Of a DNA stretch of 64,000 bases, positions 1-8,667 are shown one piece after another. Where the stretch lies: the NCBI GenBank assembly GCA_945881865.1, contig CAMCVK010000003.1, forward strand, positions 1 through 64,000. Reading direction: 5' to 3'. The stretch's first letter is position 1. Every line of letters begins with the position of its first letter. The DNA is from Fimbriimonas ginsengisoli Gsoil 348 (GTDB lineage: Bacteria; Armatimonadota; Fimbriimonadia; Fimbriimonadales; Fimbriimonadaceae). The position numbers and the translations under genes were made by a program. The notes under the pieces are model-generated. The model was not told where the DNA came from, made no database searches, and was given only the letters and a program-made list of their open reading frames with translations.

Positions 1-46
1 TACCGCATTTCGAGTGCGGCGCACTAGACCACTATGCGATCTCTCC
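1..46 (-). tRNA. tRNA-Ser (anticodon CGA), 5' part only, cut by the window edge
   Basis: Read on the minus strand from position 46, the sequence opens with the acceptor strand GGAGAGA and a D arm closed by GCA/TGC. An anticodon arm follows with stem CCGCA/TGCGG and the seven-base loop CTCGAAA. The anticodon CGA lies at 10-12 and reads UCG, a serine codon. The variable arm, T arm and 3' acceptor strand lie beyond position 1. The fold up to the anticodon is complete and regular, so this is a real gene truncated only by the window. No promoter was recognised in 47-115. Confidence 0.9.
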
Positions 47-115
47 GAGAACATTATGGCCGATCTGGTTTTGCGGTTGCCGGAATGACGGGGCGAATCT
101 ACCGTAGAAAGGGAC

Positions 116-532
116 ATGCCGACCGTTACCTTCACCCTTCGACTTCCGGTTCCGGCTTCTCGCCTGCTTGAGTTTCATCGGGACGCCGGGGCTTTGGCAA
201 AGATCACGCCCGGAGCGTGGGCCCTTCGTTTGCAGCCGCCGACCGGCGAGATGGTGCCCGGGATGGCAGTTTCTGCCTCCCTACTTGGTTTGACGGTGTG
301 GAAGGGGCAGATTGATGAGGTTTTGCCGGACGGTTTCATCGATTCGGCCACAAACGTGGGCGCCTTCAGCACGTGGCAGCATCGACATCGGATTTCTGGC
401 GACGAAACGTCCTCTGTTTTGGAGGACATCATCACCTACCAGCCGAAGCCGTTCTTGGCGGGAATGGCGGTGCTGGGGCTTAGGGCTCTGTTCGCCTACC
501 GCCATTGGCGGACGGCGAAGCTTCTACGGTAG
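116..532 (+). CDS. SRPBCC-superfamily ligand-binding-like protein
   Basis: A 138-residue protein with the make-up of small SRPBCC (START/Bet v1-like) domains. It starts with a beta strand followed by a segment of the 'vpas.lleFHrd..al..itP' type, has a central block around 'GMAVSASLLGLTVWKGQI', and ends with a block ('SSVLEDIITYQPKPFL') leading into a C-terminal amphipathic helix. Similar domains occur alone or at the N terminus of SDR-type YfcH proteins. No catalytic residues can be named and the ligand is unknown. It stands alone between the tRNA and the vapBC pair, and the ATG at 116 is the only reasonable start. The family call is from overall pattern only. Confidence 0.7.
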   Translation: MPTVTFTLRLPVPASRLLEFHRDAGALAKITPGAWALRLQPPTGEMVPGMAVSASLLGLTVWKGQIDEVLPDGFIDSATNVGAFSTWQHRHRISGDETSSVLEDIITYQPKPFLAGMAVLGLRALFAYRHWRTAKLLR

Positions 533-562
533 ATTTCCACCTTTTTGGTGTATCCTTCCACC

Positions 563-814
563 ATGGCATTGAACATCAAGAATGAGGAGACGCATCGGCT
601 GGCGACTGAGCTAGCCCGGCTGACGGGAGTCAGCATCACCGAAGCGGTAACAAAAGCACTTGTGGACCAGCTTGATCGTCTGGAGGTTAACCGCCAGGCC
701 CGTTACGAGCGTCTACGCGAAATGATCAGTGAGACAAGTGCTCTAATGTCTCCCGAGACCAAGTTGCTAGATCACGGCGAATTGCTGTATGACGAAGACG
801 GGTTGCCAAAGTGA
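563..814 (+). CDS. vapB: VapB-type antitoxin (Rv0623 family)
   Basis: An 83-residue antitoxin. The N terminus ('MALNIKNEETHRLATELARL', then TGVSITEAV) is the signature of the VapB family that binds DNA as a dimer and masks a PIN-domain RNase. The rest is charged and ends in an acidic tail that would thread into the toxin active site. The start at 563 fits the family, which begins MALNIK; an upstream in-frame ATG at 545 would add six atypical residues. The stop overlaps the toxin start as GTGA, so the two are translationally coupled. Such pairs usually repress their own promoter, but no operator was identified here. Confidence 0.88.
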   Translation: MALNIKNEETHRLATELARLTGVSITEAVTKALVDQLDRLEVNRQARYERLREMISETSALMSPETKLLDHGELLYDEDGLPK

Positions 815-1224
815 TCCTTGACACCTCTGCCGTAGTTGCGATCATCAAAAACGAACCCGAAGCGGAGACATTTCTGAATGCGCTCTTCCTGTCTAACGAG
901 CCCCTCCGGATGTCGGCAGCGAGCTATCTTGAGTCAGCGGCCGTGCTAGATTCCGATCCAAACCAACGCGTTGGTATGGCGCTGGATGATTTCATTGGCG
1001 AGACGGAAGTGATCATTGAACCAGTTACGGAGAATCAGGCCAGGCTTGCACGTCGAGCGATGCAAATTTTCGGACGAGGAAGCGGAAGCAAGGCGAAGTT
1101 GAACTTTGGCGACTGTTTTACGTACGCGCTGGCAAAAGATTTGCGAGAACCCTTGCTCTATAAAGGGAACGACTTTCTTCACACGGATGTGCGGTCGGCC
1201 CTACCGCGAAGTTCATCTGAATGA
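811..1224 (+). CDS. vapC: VapC-type PIN-domain ribonuclease toxin
   Basis: A 137-residue PIN-domain protein starting at GTG, overlapping vapB by 4 bases. The first acidic residue is in 'MILDTSAVVAII', a conserved Glu lies in 'ASYLESAAV', and the late acidic centre is in 'LNFGDCFTYALAKDL', followed by the 'PLLYKGNDF' strand. These are the metal-binding positions expected of an active Mg2+-dependent VapC RNase. Family members usually cleave tRNA or rRNA; the target here cannot be read from sequence. Nothing suggests inactivation. The last ten residues are serine- and arginine-rich and probably disordered. Confidence 0.88.
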   Translation: MILDTSAVVAIIKNEPEAETFLNALFLSNEPLRMSAASYLESAAVLDSDPNQRVGMALDDFIGETEVIIEPVTENQARLARRAMQIFGRGSGSKAKLNFGDCFTYALAKDLREPLLYKGNDFLHTDVRSALPRSSSE

Positions 1225-1258
1225 TCCATGCGATGGGAGCGATTGGGCTAGCAAGCCT

Positions 1259-2272
1259 TCACGCGGCCAGTTTCTCAAAAATGTCTTTGAGAAATTGGCC
1301 GGTGTACGACTCCGGCACTTTCGCCACATCCTCCGGGGTCCCGAAGGCCACGACGCGGCCGCCGGCGTTTCCGCCTTCGGGGCCCATATCAACCAACCAG
1401 TCGGCGGTTTTGATCACGTCGAGGTTGTGTTCGATTACGAGCACCGTATTCCCCGTATCCACCAGACGATGAAGAACCTTCAAAAGTCGGTTCACATCCT
1501 CGAAGTGAAGGCCCGTGGTCGGCTCGTCAAGAATGTAGATCGTGCGGCCGGTTGAACGTTTTGACAGTTCCGACGCGAGCTTGATGCGCTGGGCTTCGCC
1601 GCCCGAGAGCGTGGTTGCCGGCTGACCCATCCGAACGTAGCCCAGGCCAACTTCCTGCAAGGTCTCCAGCTTTCGGAAAATCTTGGGAATCGGGCGGAAG
1701 AATTCGCACGCGTCATCAATGGTGAGGCCGAGCACCTCCGAAATGTTCTTGCCCTTATAGCGGACTTCCAGCGTTTCGCGGTTGTACCGCTTGCCCTTAC
1801 AGACCTCGCACGGAACGTAGACGTCCGGCAGAAAGACCATTTCGATCTTGAGCACGCCATCACCTTTGCAGGCCTCGCAGCGTCCGCCCTTCACGTTGAA
1901 GCTGAAGCGTCCGTTCGAGTAGCCGCGAATCTTGGCGTCGGGAGTTTGCGCAAACAACTCCCGAATCATGTCGAAAGTGCCGGTGTAGGTAGCCGGGTTC
2001 GACCGGGGCGTTCGACCGATCGGCGACTGGTCGATGTCGATAACTTTATCGAAGTGCTCCAAGCCTTCGATGCTGTCGTGGGCTTCCCAAACAGAACGGG
2101 TGCCATAAACCTCGAACATCAAACGGGGGAAAAGCGTGTCTTGGATGAGGGTCGACTTGCCGCTCCCCGAGACGCCCGTTACGCAAACAAAGAGCCCGAG
2201 GGGAATCGCGACATCAACGCCCTTGAGGTTGTTTCCCCTCGCGTTGCGAATAACCAGCCAACCGTCCGACAT
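1259..2272 (-). CDS. uvrA: UvrA C-terminal half (second ABC ATPase module only)
   Basis: A 337-residue protein matching only the second ATPase module of UvrA, the DNA damage-recognition subunit of nucleotide excision repair. It has Walker A (GVSGSGKST, residues 33-41), the zinc-binding Cys pairs C132/C135 and C155/C158, the signature LSGGEAQ (about 222) and Walker B (IYILDE, 245-250). Full UvrA is about 940 residues and carries a first ABC module plus the UvrB-binding region; neither is encoded here. A TAG stop lies four codons upstream of the ATG, and rfbA follows after 52 bp, so no N-terminal half is adjacent. All ATPase motifs are intact, arguing against a decayed fragment. It could be a standalone half-UvrA paralogue, a split uvrA, or a truncated relic. 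Confidence 0.85.
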   Translation of the reverse strand: MSDGWLVIRNARGNNLKGVDVAIPLGLFVCVTGVSGSGKSTLIQDTLFPRLMFEVYGTRSVWEAHDSIEGLEHFDKVIDIDQSPIGRTPRSNPATYTGTFDMIRELFAQTPDAKIRGYSNGRFSFNVKGGRCEACKGDGVLKIEMVFLPDVYVPCEVCKGKRYNRETLEVRYKGKNISEVLGLTIDDACEFFRPIPKIFRKLETLQEVGLGYVRMGQPATTLSGGEAQRIKLASELSKRSTGRTIYILDEPTTGLHFEDVNRLLKVLHRLVDTGNTVLVIEHNLDVIKTADWLVDMGPEGGNAGGRVVAFGTPEDVAKVPESYTGQFLKDIFEKLAA

Positions 2273-2324
2273 ACGTGGAATCTAGTCTACTACGAAGTTT
2301 CAGCTCTGTTTGGTGAGCCGCTCG

Positions 2325-3200
2325 TCAACCAACCAACTTCTGCAGGTAGCGGCCGTATTCGGTTTTTGCCAGAGGGGCGGCGAGCCGGAGTACTTGCTCG
2401 GCGTCGATCAGGCCCATCGAAAACGCCACCTCTTCGGGGCAAGAAATCATCAGGCCCTGTCGCTTCTCAATCGTCTCCACAAAGTTCGCCGCCTCAAGCA
2501 AGCTCTCGTGCGTACCGGTGTCGAGCCAGGCAAACCCACGGCCAAGAATCTCTACCGAAAGACCGCCCGCTTCCAGATAGGTTCGGTTGAGGTCAGTAAT
2601 CTCCAATTCGCCACGAGCGCTCGGAACCTGCGCCCGTGCGAACTCGACCGCCTGGTTGTCATAGAAATACAAGCCCGTCACCGCGTAGTTCGACTTTGGA
2701 ACCTTCGGCTTTTCCTCAATGCTCACCGCGCGAAGCTGGTCGTCGAACTCAACAACGCCGTAGGACGACGCGTCCTGAACGCGATAGGCGAACACGGTCG
2801 CTCCTTCTTCCTGCGCGTCGGCCGCGCGCAGATGCTCCGGCAGGCCGTGGCCATAGTAGATGTTGTCGCCAAGAATCAGCGCCGACGGCGAGCCGCCGAT
2901 GAACTCCGCGCCGATGGTGAAGGCTTGCGCAAGCCCTTTCGGCTCCGGCTGGACTTCGTACCGCAGGTCGAGTCCCCATTGCGAGCCATCGCCCAGAAGC
3001 CGCCGAAACTGCGGCTGATCTTCCGGCGTCGTGATGAGCAAAATCTCTCGCATTCCCGCCAGCATCAGCGTCGTCAGCGGATAATAGATCATCGGCTTGT
3101 TGTAAACCGGCATGAGCTGCTTACTTACCGAGATCGTTAACGGGTGAAGACGCGTTCCGGCTCCGCCGGCAAGAATAATTCCTTTTCGATCGATCGCCAT
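2325..3200 (-). CDS. rfbA: glucose-1-phosphate thymidylyltransferase
   Basis: A 291-residue enzyme of full family length that makes dTDP-glucose from dTTP and glucose-1-phosphate, the first step towards dTDP-L-rhamnose. The nucleotide-binding signature [11 protein letters not shown] lies at about 12-22, [17 protein letters not shown] follows, the metal-binding loop is ILGDNIYYG, and the sugar-binding block [22 protein letters not shown] is in the middle. The C-terminal helices typical of RfbA/RmlA are present. The other rml genes are not adjacent. It sits 9 bp downstream of the Lon-N gene and 52 bp upstream of the UvrA fragment, suggesting one minus-strand transcript. Confidence 0.93.
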   Translation of the reverse strand: MAIDRKGIILAGGAGTRLHPLTISVSKQLMPVYNKPMIYYPLTTLMLAGMREILLITTPEDQPQFRRLLGDGSQWGLDLRYEVQPEPKGLAQAFTIGAEFIGGSPSALILGDNIYYGHGLPEHLRAADAQEEGATVFAYRVQDASSYGVVEFDDQLRAVSIEEKPKVPKSNYAVTGLYFYDNQAVEFARAQVPSARGELEITDLNRTYLEAGGLSVEILGRGFAWLDTGTHESLLEAANFVETIEKRQGLMISCPEEVAFSMGLIDAEQVLRLAAPLAKTEYGRYLQKLVG

Positions 3201-3209
3201 GTTTGTTCC

Positions 3210-3878
3210 TCAGTTAGGGGTGATCCACTCCTGCAGGTCCTGGCTTTGAACCTTATAGTAGGCGGGTTGGTTGGCCTCGAGAATGTGCCACTGGAGAATC
3301 GGCAAAAGCTCTTCGATGCGTTCCACGGTGTCGGTCATCTCCAGCAGGCGTTGCTTCTGGATGTTCTCCATGCTTAGAAGGTTCGCGATAGTGAAGCTAA
3401 GCGCGACCGGATCGGTCGGAAAAACGACCTGAACCGAGAACTCCTGCCTTTCGAACAACCGCTGAACCAAGATTTCGAACTCGCGGCGCGCTGATAGCAA
3501 AAGCGTCTCCACTTTGGATTGCTCCTCGATGGGGCTTTCGATGACCGGCTCAACGAAGCCTACTAAGAATGCGCGCGTATCGTCCAGGCGACGAACCCGG
3601 AAGCGACGCTCGCCCTGCACCAAGATATCCATACGGCCATCGTCATAGGTGGAAACCTCCTTGATGCGCACTACCGTTCCGACGAGGTACGGGTCGGCAA
3701 GACCTCCCGCTTCGTCGCCCGAGCGAATGAGTACGACCCCGAACGGACGGTCATCGCGGACGCAGAGTTGAATCATCTCGCGATACCGGTCTTCGAAGAC
3801 GTGAAGTTGCAACGCGGCATGCGGAAACAGCACCGTGTTGAGCGGAAACAACGGCAACTCCTCAAGCTCTCGGGCCAT
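3210..3878 (-). CDS. Lon N-terminal substrate-binding domain protein
   Basis: A 222-residue protein consisting only of the Lon (LAN/PUA-like) domain with no AAA+ or protease part. The opening 'ELPLFPLNTVLFPHAALQLHVFEDRY' pattern and the later 'DGRMDILVQGERRFRV' strand are diagnostic. A helical region follows (about 130-220). Single-domain proteins of this type are widespread; a role in substrate recognition is presumed but not established. I chose the ATG at 3878 because the upstream reading-frame extension is Arg-rich, overlaps the divergent kinase gene and is not conserved in character. The 99 bp between this start and the kinase start at 3978 is a divergent promoter region. Confidence 0.85.
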   Translation of the reverse strand: MARELEELPLFPLNTVLFPHAALQLHVFEDRYREMIQLCVRDDRPFGVVLIRSGDEAGGLADPYLVGTVVRIKEVSTYDDGRMDILVQGERRFRVRRLDDTRAFLVGFVEPVIESPIEEQSKVETLLLSARREFEILVQRLFERQEFSVQVVFPTDPVALSFTIANLLSMENIQKQRLLEMTDTVERIEELLPILQWHILEANQPAYYKVQSQDLQEWITPN

Positions 3879-3977
3879 GCCACCCAGAGTATAGCGTTTG
3901 GCCCGGCGGCCGTCGTCGCATCGCCATTTTCTCCTCCTTCGGCGCGACGTCAGGCGGGTAAAGTTCATTTCGTGGCG

Positions 3978-5678
3978 ATGATGGCGAACGGACATGACGG
4001 CGGAGACGAAAAAGTAGCTCTGCAGCGGCAGCTAGAGGCTCTTCAGCAGCGGATCTCCGAGTTGGAAACGGACCAGAACCTTCCGGCACCTCGGCTTTCT
4101 GATGCCGAAGTCGCGCCGCTGAGCGAGGCGGACGTTACGCTTCGTCGGCTTGTTCAGCGAATCTCCATGATCCTGCAGGCCGAGAAGATTGTCATCATGT
4201 TCTACCAGTCGGAGCTGGGCGAGCTAGTCGGCATTCCGCCCGCTTTCGGCGTGGATGACGAGCGACTGAAGCTCTTCCGCGTTCGGGCCACCACCGGCAT
4301 CTCGGGTCAGGTTTTCCGCGAAAGCGAACCGATTCTTTTCCACGACATCGCAAACGATCCGCGCGCCAAAGCCGATCCGTTTGGCCTGCTGGGTGCCCAG
4401 AACGGCGTCACCGTTCCGCTCGTCATCGAGAAGCGAGACGACGAGAACCGCATCGTCGAGCGAAACACGATTGGCGTTCTCCATGCCTTCAACAAGAAGC
4501 ACGGCGAAGACTTTAACGACGAAGACGTTCGGCTGCTGGAACGCATGGCGAAGAACGTTGGCTCCATCATCGCCAACCTTCAGATGTTCCGTGAGGTCGT
4601 CCAGAAGAAAGAAGAGCTCGCACAGACTTTCGAGTCGCTCAGCGCCGGCCTTATCCTGGTTTCGCCGGAGGGTCGCCTCAGCCAGGTGAACTCCTCGGCA
4701 CGCGCCATCTTCGGCCTCGGACCGGAAGTCGTTGGCATGAGCGCCCGCGACCAGCTGAAGAACGACGAACTGTGGAGCGTGATCACCGGTGCAAGCGAAG
4801 GCGTCGAGGGGACGAAGTGCGAAATCAACATCGTCATCAATGGGTCGGATCGCATCTATGAAGTCCAGGCGGCGCAGGTCCACGGCGAAGACGGCAAGAA
4901 CCTCGGAATCGTCGCGATTCTCAACGACGTGACCGAGATGAAGAACATCGACCGCATGAAGTCGAGCTTCGTCGCCATGGCCTCTCACGAGCTTCGAACG
5001 CCGTTGACGGCGATCAAGGGCTTTTCGAGCACGCTGCTCGAAGGCATCAACGACGACATTTATTCGAAGGAAGACCAGCGCGAATTCCTCGGCATCGTGG
5101 TCAGCGAGTGCGACCGTCTGCGAAGGCTGATCGACGACCTCCTCAACACCTCGCGTATCGAGGCCGGTGAAAGCCTAACGCCCAACTACACCGAGTTCGA
5201 ACTTGTTCCGCTTCTCGAGAAGACGGTTCGGGTGCAGCAGCAAGCGACCAATCGCCACACGGTCAAGCTCAACATCCAGGGCGAACTGCCGGCGACAATC
5301 ATCGGCGACGAAGACAAGCTCGACCAGATCTTTACCAACCTGCTGAACAACGCGATCAAGTACTCGCCGAACGGCGGTGACGTGACGGTACATGCCCGAA
5401 ACGAGGGCGAGACGCTGTTGTTTGGAATTCAAGACCAGGGCCTCGGAATTCCGAAGGATCACCTTGCCAAGGTGTTCGAGAAGTTCCACCGCGTGAACAA
5501 CGACGACAACCGAAAGATCTATGGAACCGGCCTCGGCCTATTCTTGGTGAAGCACTTGGTCGAGCAGGTTCACATGGGCAAGATCTGGGCAGATTCGGAA
5601 GTCGGCAAGGGCTCGACGTTCCTGTTCCGCATCCCAACGCGAATCGACATCGAAGAAGCCAAAGAGTTCAACGGTTAA
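3978..5678 (+). CDS. soluble sensor histidine kinase (GAF-PAS-HisKA-HATPase)
   Basis: A 566-residue kinase without membrane segments, so it senses an internal signal. Order: a short coiled-coil start, a GAF domain (about 50-205), a PAS domain (about 215-325; 'AGLILVSPEGRLSQVNSSA'), the HisKA dimerisation helix with the phospho-acceptor His in 'MASHELRTPLTAIKGF', then HATPase_c with the N box 'TNLLNNAIKYSP', the G1 box 'DQGLGIPKDH', 'KFHRV' and the G2 box 'GTGLGLFLVK'. All catalytic boxes are intact. No response regulator is adjacent, so it is an orphan in this window. The start is ambiguous between ATGs at 3978 and 3981 and the GTG at 3972. It is divergent from the Lon-N gene. Confidence 0.9.
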   Translation: MMANGHDGGDEKVALQRQLEALQQRISELETDQNLPAPRLSDAEVAPLSEADVTLRRLVQRISMILQAEKIVIMFYQSELGELVGIPPAFGVDDERLKLFRVRATTGISGQVFRESEPILFHDIANDPRAKADPFGLLGAQNGVTVPLVIEKRDDENRIVERNTIGVLHAFNKKHGEDFNDEDVRLLERMAKNVGSIIANLQMFREVVQKKEELAQTFESLSAGLILVSPEGRLSQVNSSARAIFGLGPEVVGMSARDQLKNDELWSVITGASEGVEGTKCEINIVINGSDRIYEVQAAQVHGEDGKNLGIVAILNDVTEMKNIDRMKSSFVAMASHELRTPLTAIKGFSSTLLEGINDDIYSKEDQREFLGIVVSECDRLRRLIDDLLNTSRIEAGESLTPNYTEFELVPLLEKTVRVQQQATNRHTVKLNIQGELPATIIGDEDKLDQIFTNLLNNAIKYSPNGGDVTVHARNEGETLLFGIQDQGLGIPKDHLAKVFEKFHRVNNDDNRKIYGTGLGLFLVKHLVEQVHMGKIWADSEVGKGSTFLFRIPTRIDIEEAKEFNG

Positions 5679-5688
5679 ACTTTAGGAC

Positions 5689-5717
5689 GGGCGGCAACCA
5701 CTTAGTCGCCGCCGCCC
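5689..5717. terminator. possible GC-rich terminator hairpin between convergent genes
   Basis: GGGCGGC at 5689-5695 pairs perfectly with GCCGCCC at 5711-5717, between the stop of the histidine kinase and the convergent end of the GH3 gene. No T run follows on the plus strand, so it may be a weak terminator or a simple hairpin. Confidence 0.4.
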
Positions 5718-5732
5718 AGATTCTTCCCCATC

Positions 5733-6965
5733 CTACGGTATTGGATTTTCGGTTGAGGTCCCAAGCGAGGCTCTGATTCGGCCAACGGCCGTCGCCGAGG
5801 CGCGAAGATTGCCTGCGTCGAACTTACGGGCACTGATCTGCTCGGCGACGCGGGCCGTAAAGTTCTTGCCCAACGTCGAGAGCGGCTTGATGGTCAAGAA
5901 CACATTGGTGCCGTTGCCCAACGCGAGGGAAGCCCGCTCGGCATCGGTGCCGTATTTCTGGAGCGCTTGCATGTCCGCCGCATCGGTAAACGTGATCCGG
6001 TTCGGAACCATCTCGGTTGCGATCGCGGAAAGCTTCGGTGAGAGTGAAGCCGGCAGGTCTTTGTCCCAGCCGGTGTAAATGATGTGCGACAGCATCAGGC
6101 CATCGAGGCTGGATGCGGCGAGCTTGAACGCCCGCAAGTGCCGGTTGAGCTCGTTCTTACCGGCGTTACTCACGGCAATTTGCGTATGGGTGTCGTCTTT
6201 CACCAAACCGTGGCCAGGGAAATGCTTGCCGATCGCCAGAACCCCCGCCTCCTTCAGCCCGCGAGCGAAATCGCCTCCTAGCGTTGCGGCTTCGACGGGG
6301 TCAGCCGAGAACGTCCGGCCCGCCAGCACTTTTGACCCGGGCATGCTGAGGTCAAGCACCGGCGCGAAGTTCACGTTGATGCCAAGCTCGGCGAGTTTCT
6401 TCCCGACTTCGGCACCGTAGTCGCGGACTTTTTCCGGCGTTCGGGCCATCTCTTCGGCGCTGGGTAGGCCCATCTTGATGCGCTGCACGCTACCGCCTTC
6501 CTGGTCAATGCAGATGAGCGGCGCGGGCTTGCCGCCTTCGTTCGCCGCCGCTCGGATGTCCGCCGTAAGCTGGCGTATCTGGCCATCCGACTTTAGGTTC
6601 GCGCCCATCAAAATTACGCCCGTAATCTCGCCTTCACGAAGGGCGGCGGACGTCCGCTGATCTAGCTTGGTGCCCGGCAACCCGACCACGATACAAGCGC
6701 CGACTGCCTGTTTCAGGTCCGCTCCAGCAAGTACGACTGGCTCTTCCACCGGGTTCTTGTCGTTTTGGGCATCGACGGCCCCCACTTTCTTGGGCGCGGT
6801 CGGCTTTTGGCCCTCGGCAACTGCAGACGTTTTCGCCAAAGGAAAAGCCTGCAGTAGAATCGCGAGCGTAGCTCCTTGCGACAAAAGCAACAGCAAAACG
6901 CACAGCAATCCACCGACCCAGCGGTCGGTTATTCTAAACTTCGGCTGTGGACGGGGCGGCGTCAA
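5733..6965 (-). CDS. membrane-anchored GH3 glycosidase, NagZ-like
   Basis: A glycoside hydrolase family 3 protein of about 410 residues. After a short cytoplasmic N terminus it has one hydrophobic helix (about 17-38), then a low-complexity linker and the GH3 TIM barrel. Visible motifs are 'LICIDQEGGSVQR', 'NVNFAPVLDL', the KHFPGHG loop with the following DDTHTQ (the Asp-His dyad typical of NagZ beta-N-acetylglucosaminidases) and 'ITFTDAADMQAL', which holds the probable nucleophile Asp. I place the start at the TTG at 6965 because it overlaps the kinase stop as TTGA; the frame open further upstream lies inside the kinase gene. Membrane anchoring and operon position suggest cell-wall muropeptide trimming controlled by the FHA/phosphatase/kinase genes. 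Substrate is inferred from family. Confidence 0.85.
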   Translation of the reverse strand: MTPPRPQPKFRITDRWVGGLLCVLLLLLSQGATLAILLQAFPLAKTSAVAEGQKPTAPKKVGAVDAQNDKNPVEEPVVLAGADLKQAVGACIVVGLPGTKLDQRTSAALREGEITGVILMGANLKSDGQIRQLTADIRAAANEGGKPAPLICIDQEGGSVQRIKMGLPSAEEMARTPEKVRDYGAEVGKKLAELGINVNFAPVLDLSMPGSKVLAGRTFSADPVEAATLGGDFARGLKEAGVLAIGKHFPGHGLVKDDTHTQIAVSNAGKNELNRHLRAFKLAASSLDGLMLSHIIYTGWDKDLPASLSPKLSAIATEMVPNRITFTDAADMQALQKYGTDAERASLALGNGTNVFLTIKPLSTLGKNFTARVAEQISARKFDAGNLRASATAVGRIRASLGTSTENPIP

Positions 6966-8644
6966 GACGTAACCTCGATCTGGTACTCGAAGGCCGGCAA
7001 CCGCTGAAAGGTCAGGATGGTAGCTTCGTCTGACGTTGGCACGGAATACGGCGACAACTTCGGCTCGTTTACAGTGGCGCGGCACCGGACAAGCAGACGG
7101 CCCGGCTTCTTGGGCGTGATTGTGAGCCGAATTCTTCGCTTCTGCGCTATCGGCCAGAGATCGGAATTGGTTTCGTAAATCAGATAACCCTGCGGCAGGG
7201 CTGACTTGCTCCAGACCCCATCCGCAAAAACAGAAACTTCGGAAGGTGGGGCGAACATCGCGACGTTCGGGCTCGCCGTGGAAACCGCCACGAGGTCTTC
7301 GACGCTAGTGCCGTCCGGATTCGCCAGCTCCACCGTCACGCTGCCTTTCAGCTTCCGGTCGCCATCTTGCATCAGATCGGCGGTAACGTCCACTACGAAC
7401 GAGCTGCCGACCCGCACCTTTTTAGGGATGGCCTCAAAGCGAGATAGCCGTACTTTCGGCGTATTGCCGGTTCCAGCAGATTCCCAAGATCCGCCCGGGA
7501 AGTTCTCCGTCACGGGCGGCGGATCAGGCTGCTTTGCCGGTTCCGTCGGCCCTGGCGTTGCTGCCGTTGTGTTGTCCGGCGGATACGGATTTCCGGTCGT
7601 TCCCGCTTCGGGATCCGTCGGCTCGTTCTTCGGATCGACGTAGCCCGTTGCGCCGGTCGTGGAAGGGTTTGTCGGGTTGATGTTTTCGTACGGCGTCTGC
7701 GGTTCCGTTGCCTTCGGCGACGTCGTTTCGTACAGGCCGTAGCCCACGGCAAGTAACCCGGCGGCGATGACGGATCCCACGAGAAACTTGGGGAGGCTGG
7801 CCGTACGCGGGGCGAGCGCGCCTTCCAGGGCCTGCACGAACTCGGTGGTTGAAGCGAATCGATTCGCTGGCACCTTAGAAAGAGCTCGGTAGAAAACCGC
7901 ATCAGCGGCCTTTGGAATAGTGGACTTTCGTGCAGAGATTGACGGCACCGGCGTTTGCAGGTGCGCGTGCATCACCGAGACCGGATTTCGATCGTCGAAC
8001 GGTGGTTGCCCGGCAAGCAATTCCCACGCCACGCACGCAAACCCGTATCCGTCGGTACGTTGACTCGGTTCCGCCAGCTTGGAATCAATCTGCTCCGGGG
8101 CCATATACTGCGGCGTTCCGATGGGCAGACCGTCCTGCGTTACCACCGTATTTCCGGAGCGAACGATGGTTCGGGCAATATCGAAATCTGCCACGAACGC
8201 ATGCAGGCTGGACTCAGTGACGTTTTCGATCAGGATGTTTGCTGGCTTCAGGTCACGGTGCAAGATTCCTGCCCGGTGCGCCGCTTCTACGCCTTCGCTC
8301 ACCTGCCGCAGGAGGTCGAGAATGACCGACTTATCGATGTGCGGATAGGTGCGCAACAGATCGAGCAGGTCGCCGCCCGGCACGTACCGCATCGTAAAGT
8401 ACGGCACGTCCGCCGTGTCTGGCGAAATTGTATAGACGGGCACTACATTCGGGTGCTGCACCGCCGCAAGCTTCCGCGCACCACTTAGGAAGCGCTGCCG
8501 AAGGTCTTGGTTGCCTAAATGCTGCTTCTGCAACACCTTAAGAGCCTCGTGCCGCTGAAGCTGGCGGTTGTAAACCCGATAGACGTCGGCGACCCCGCCG
8601 CTGCCAAGTGGCTCCCCCCCGTCATAACCTGGAATTTGGATCAT
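6962..8644 (-). CDS. membrane Ser/Thr protein kinase with extracytoplasmic domain
   Basis: A 560-residue Hanks-type kinase. The catalytic domain covers about 1-280: glycine loop 'GEPLGSGGVADVYRV', the ATP-anchoring Lys36 ('HEALKVL'), HRDLKPAN with catalytic Asp131, and 'MAPEQ'. The metal-binding DFG triplet reads D153-F154-D155, so its glycine is replaced. One membrane helix (about 285-305) is followed by a Thr/Pro/Asn-rich linker (about 310-395) and a C-terminal all-beta, Ig-like region (about 400-560). There are no PASTA repeats. It lies 23 bp downstream of the phosphatase gene and overlaps the GH3 gene by 4 bases. An AAGGA ribosome site precedes the ATG. It probably senses an envelope signal and phosphorylates targets that the FHA protein recognises. 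Confidence 0.9.
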   Translation of the reverse strand: MIQIPGYDGGEPLGSGGVADVYRVYNRQLQRHEALKVLQKQHLGNQDLRQRFLSGARKLAAVQHPNVVPVYTISPDTADVPYFTMRYVPGGDLLDLLRTYPHIDKSVILDLLRQVSEGVEAAHRAGILHRDLKPANILIENVTESSLHAFVADFDIARTIVRSGNTVVTQDGLPIGTPQYMAPEQIDSKLAEPSQRTDGYGFACVAWELLAGQPPFDDRNPVSVMHAHLQTPVPSISARKSTIPKAADAVFYRALSKVPANRFASTTEFVQALEGALAPRTASLPKFLVGSVIAAGLLAVGYGLYETTSPKATEPQTPYENINPTNPSTTGATGYVDPKNEPTDPEAGTTGNPYPPDNTTAATPGPTEPAKQPDPPPVTENFPGGSWESAGTGNTPKVRLSRFEAIPKKVRVGSSFVVDVTADLMQDGDRKLKGSVTVELANPDGTSVEDLVAVSTASPNVAMFAPPSEVSVFADGVWSKSALPQGYLIYETNSDLWPIAQKRRIRLTITPKKPGRLLVRCRATVNEPKLSPYSVPTSDEATILTFQRLPAFEYQIEVTS

Positions 8645-8667
8645 AAAATTTCCTTAATAAAACTTGC

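Noticed and set aside
1-115. Protein-coding fragment at the left edge
   Set aside because: Short open frames exist, but the minus strand folds as the 5' half of tRNA-Ser, which explains the sequence better.
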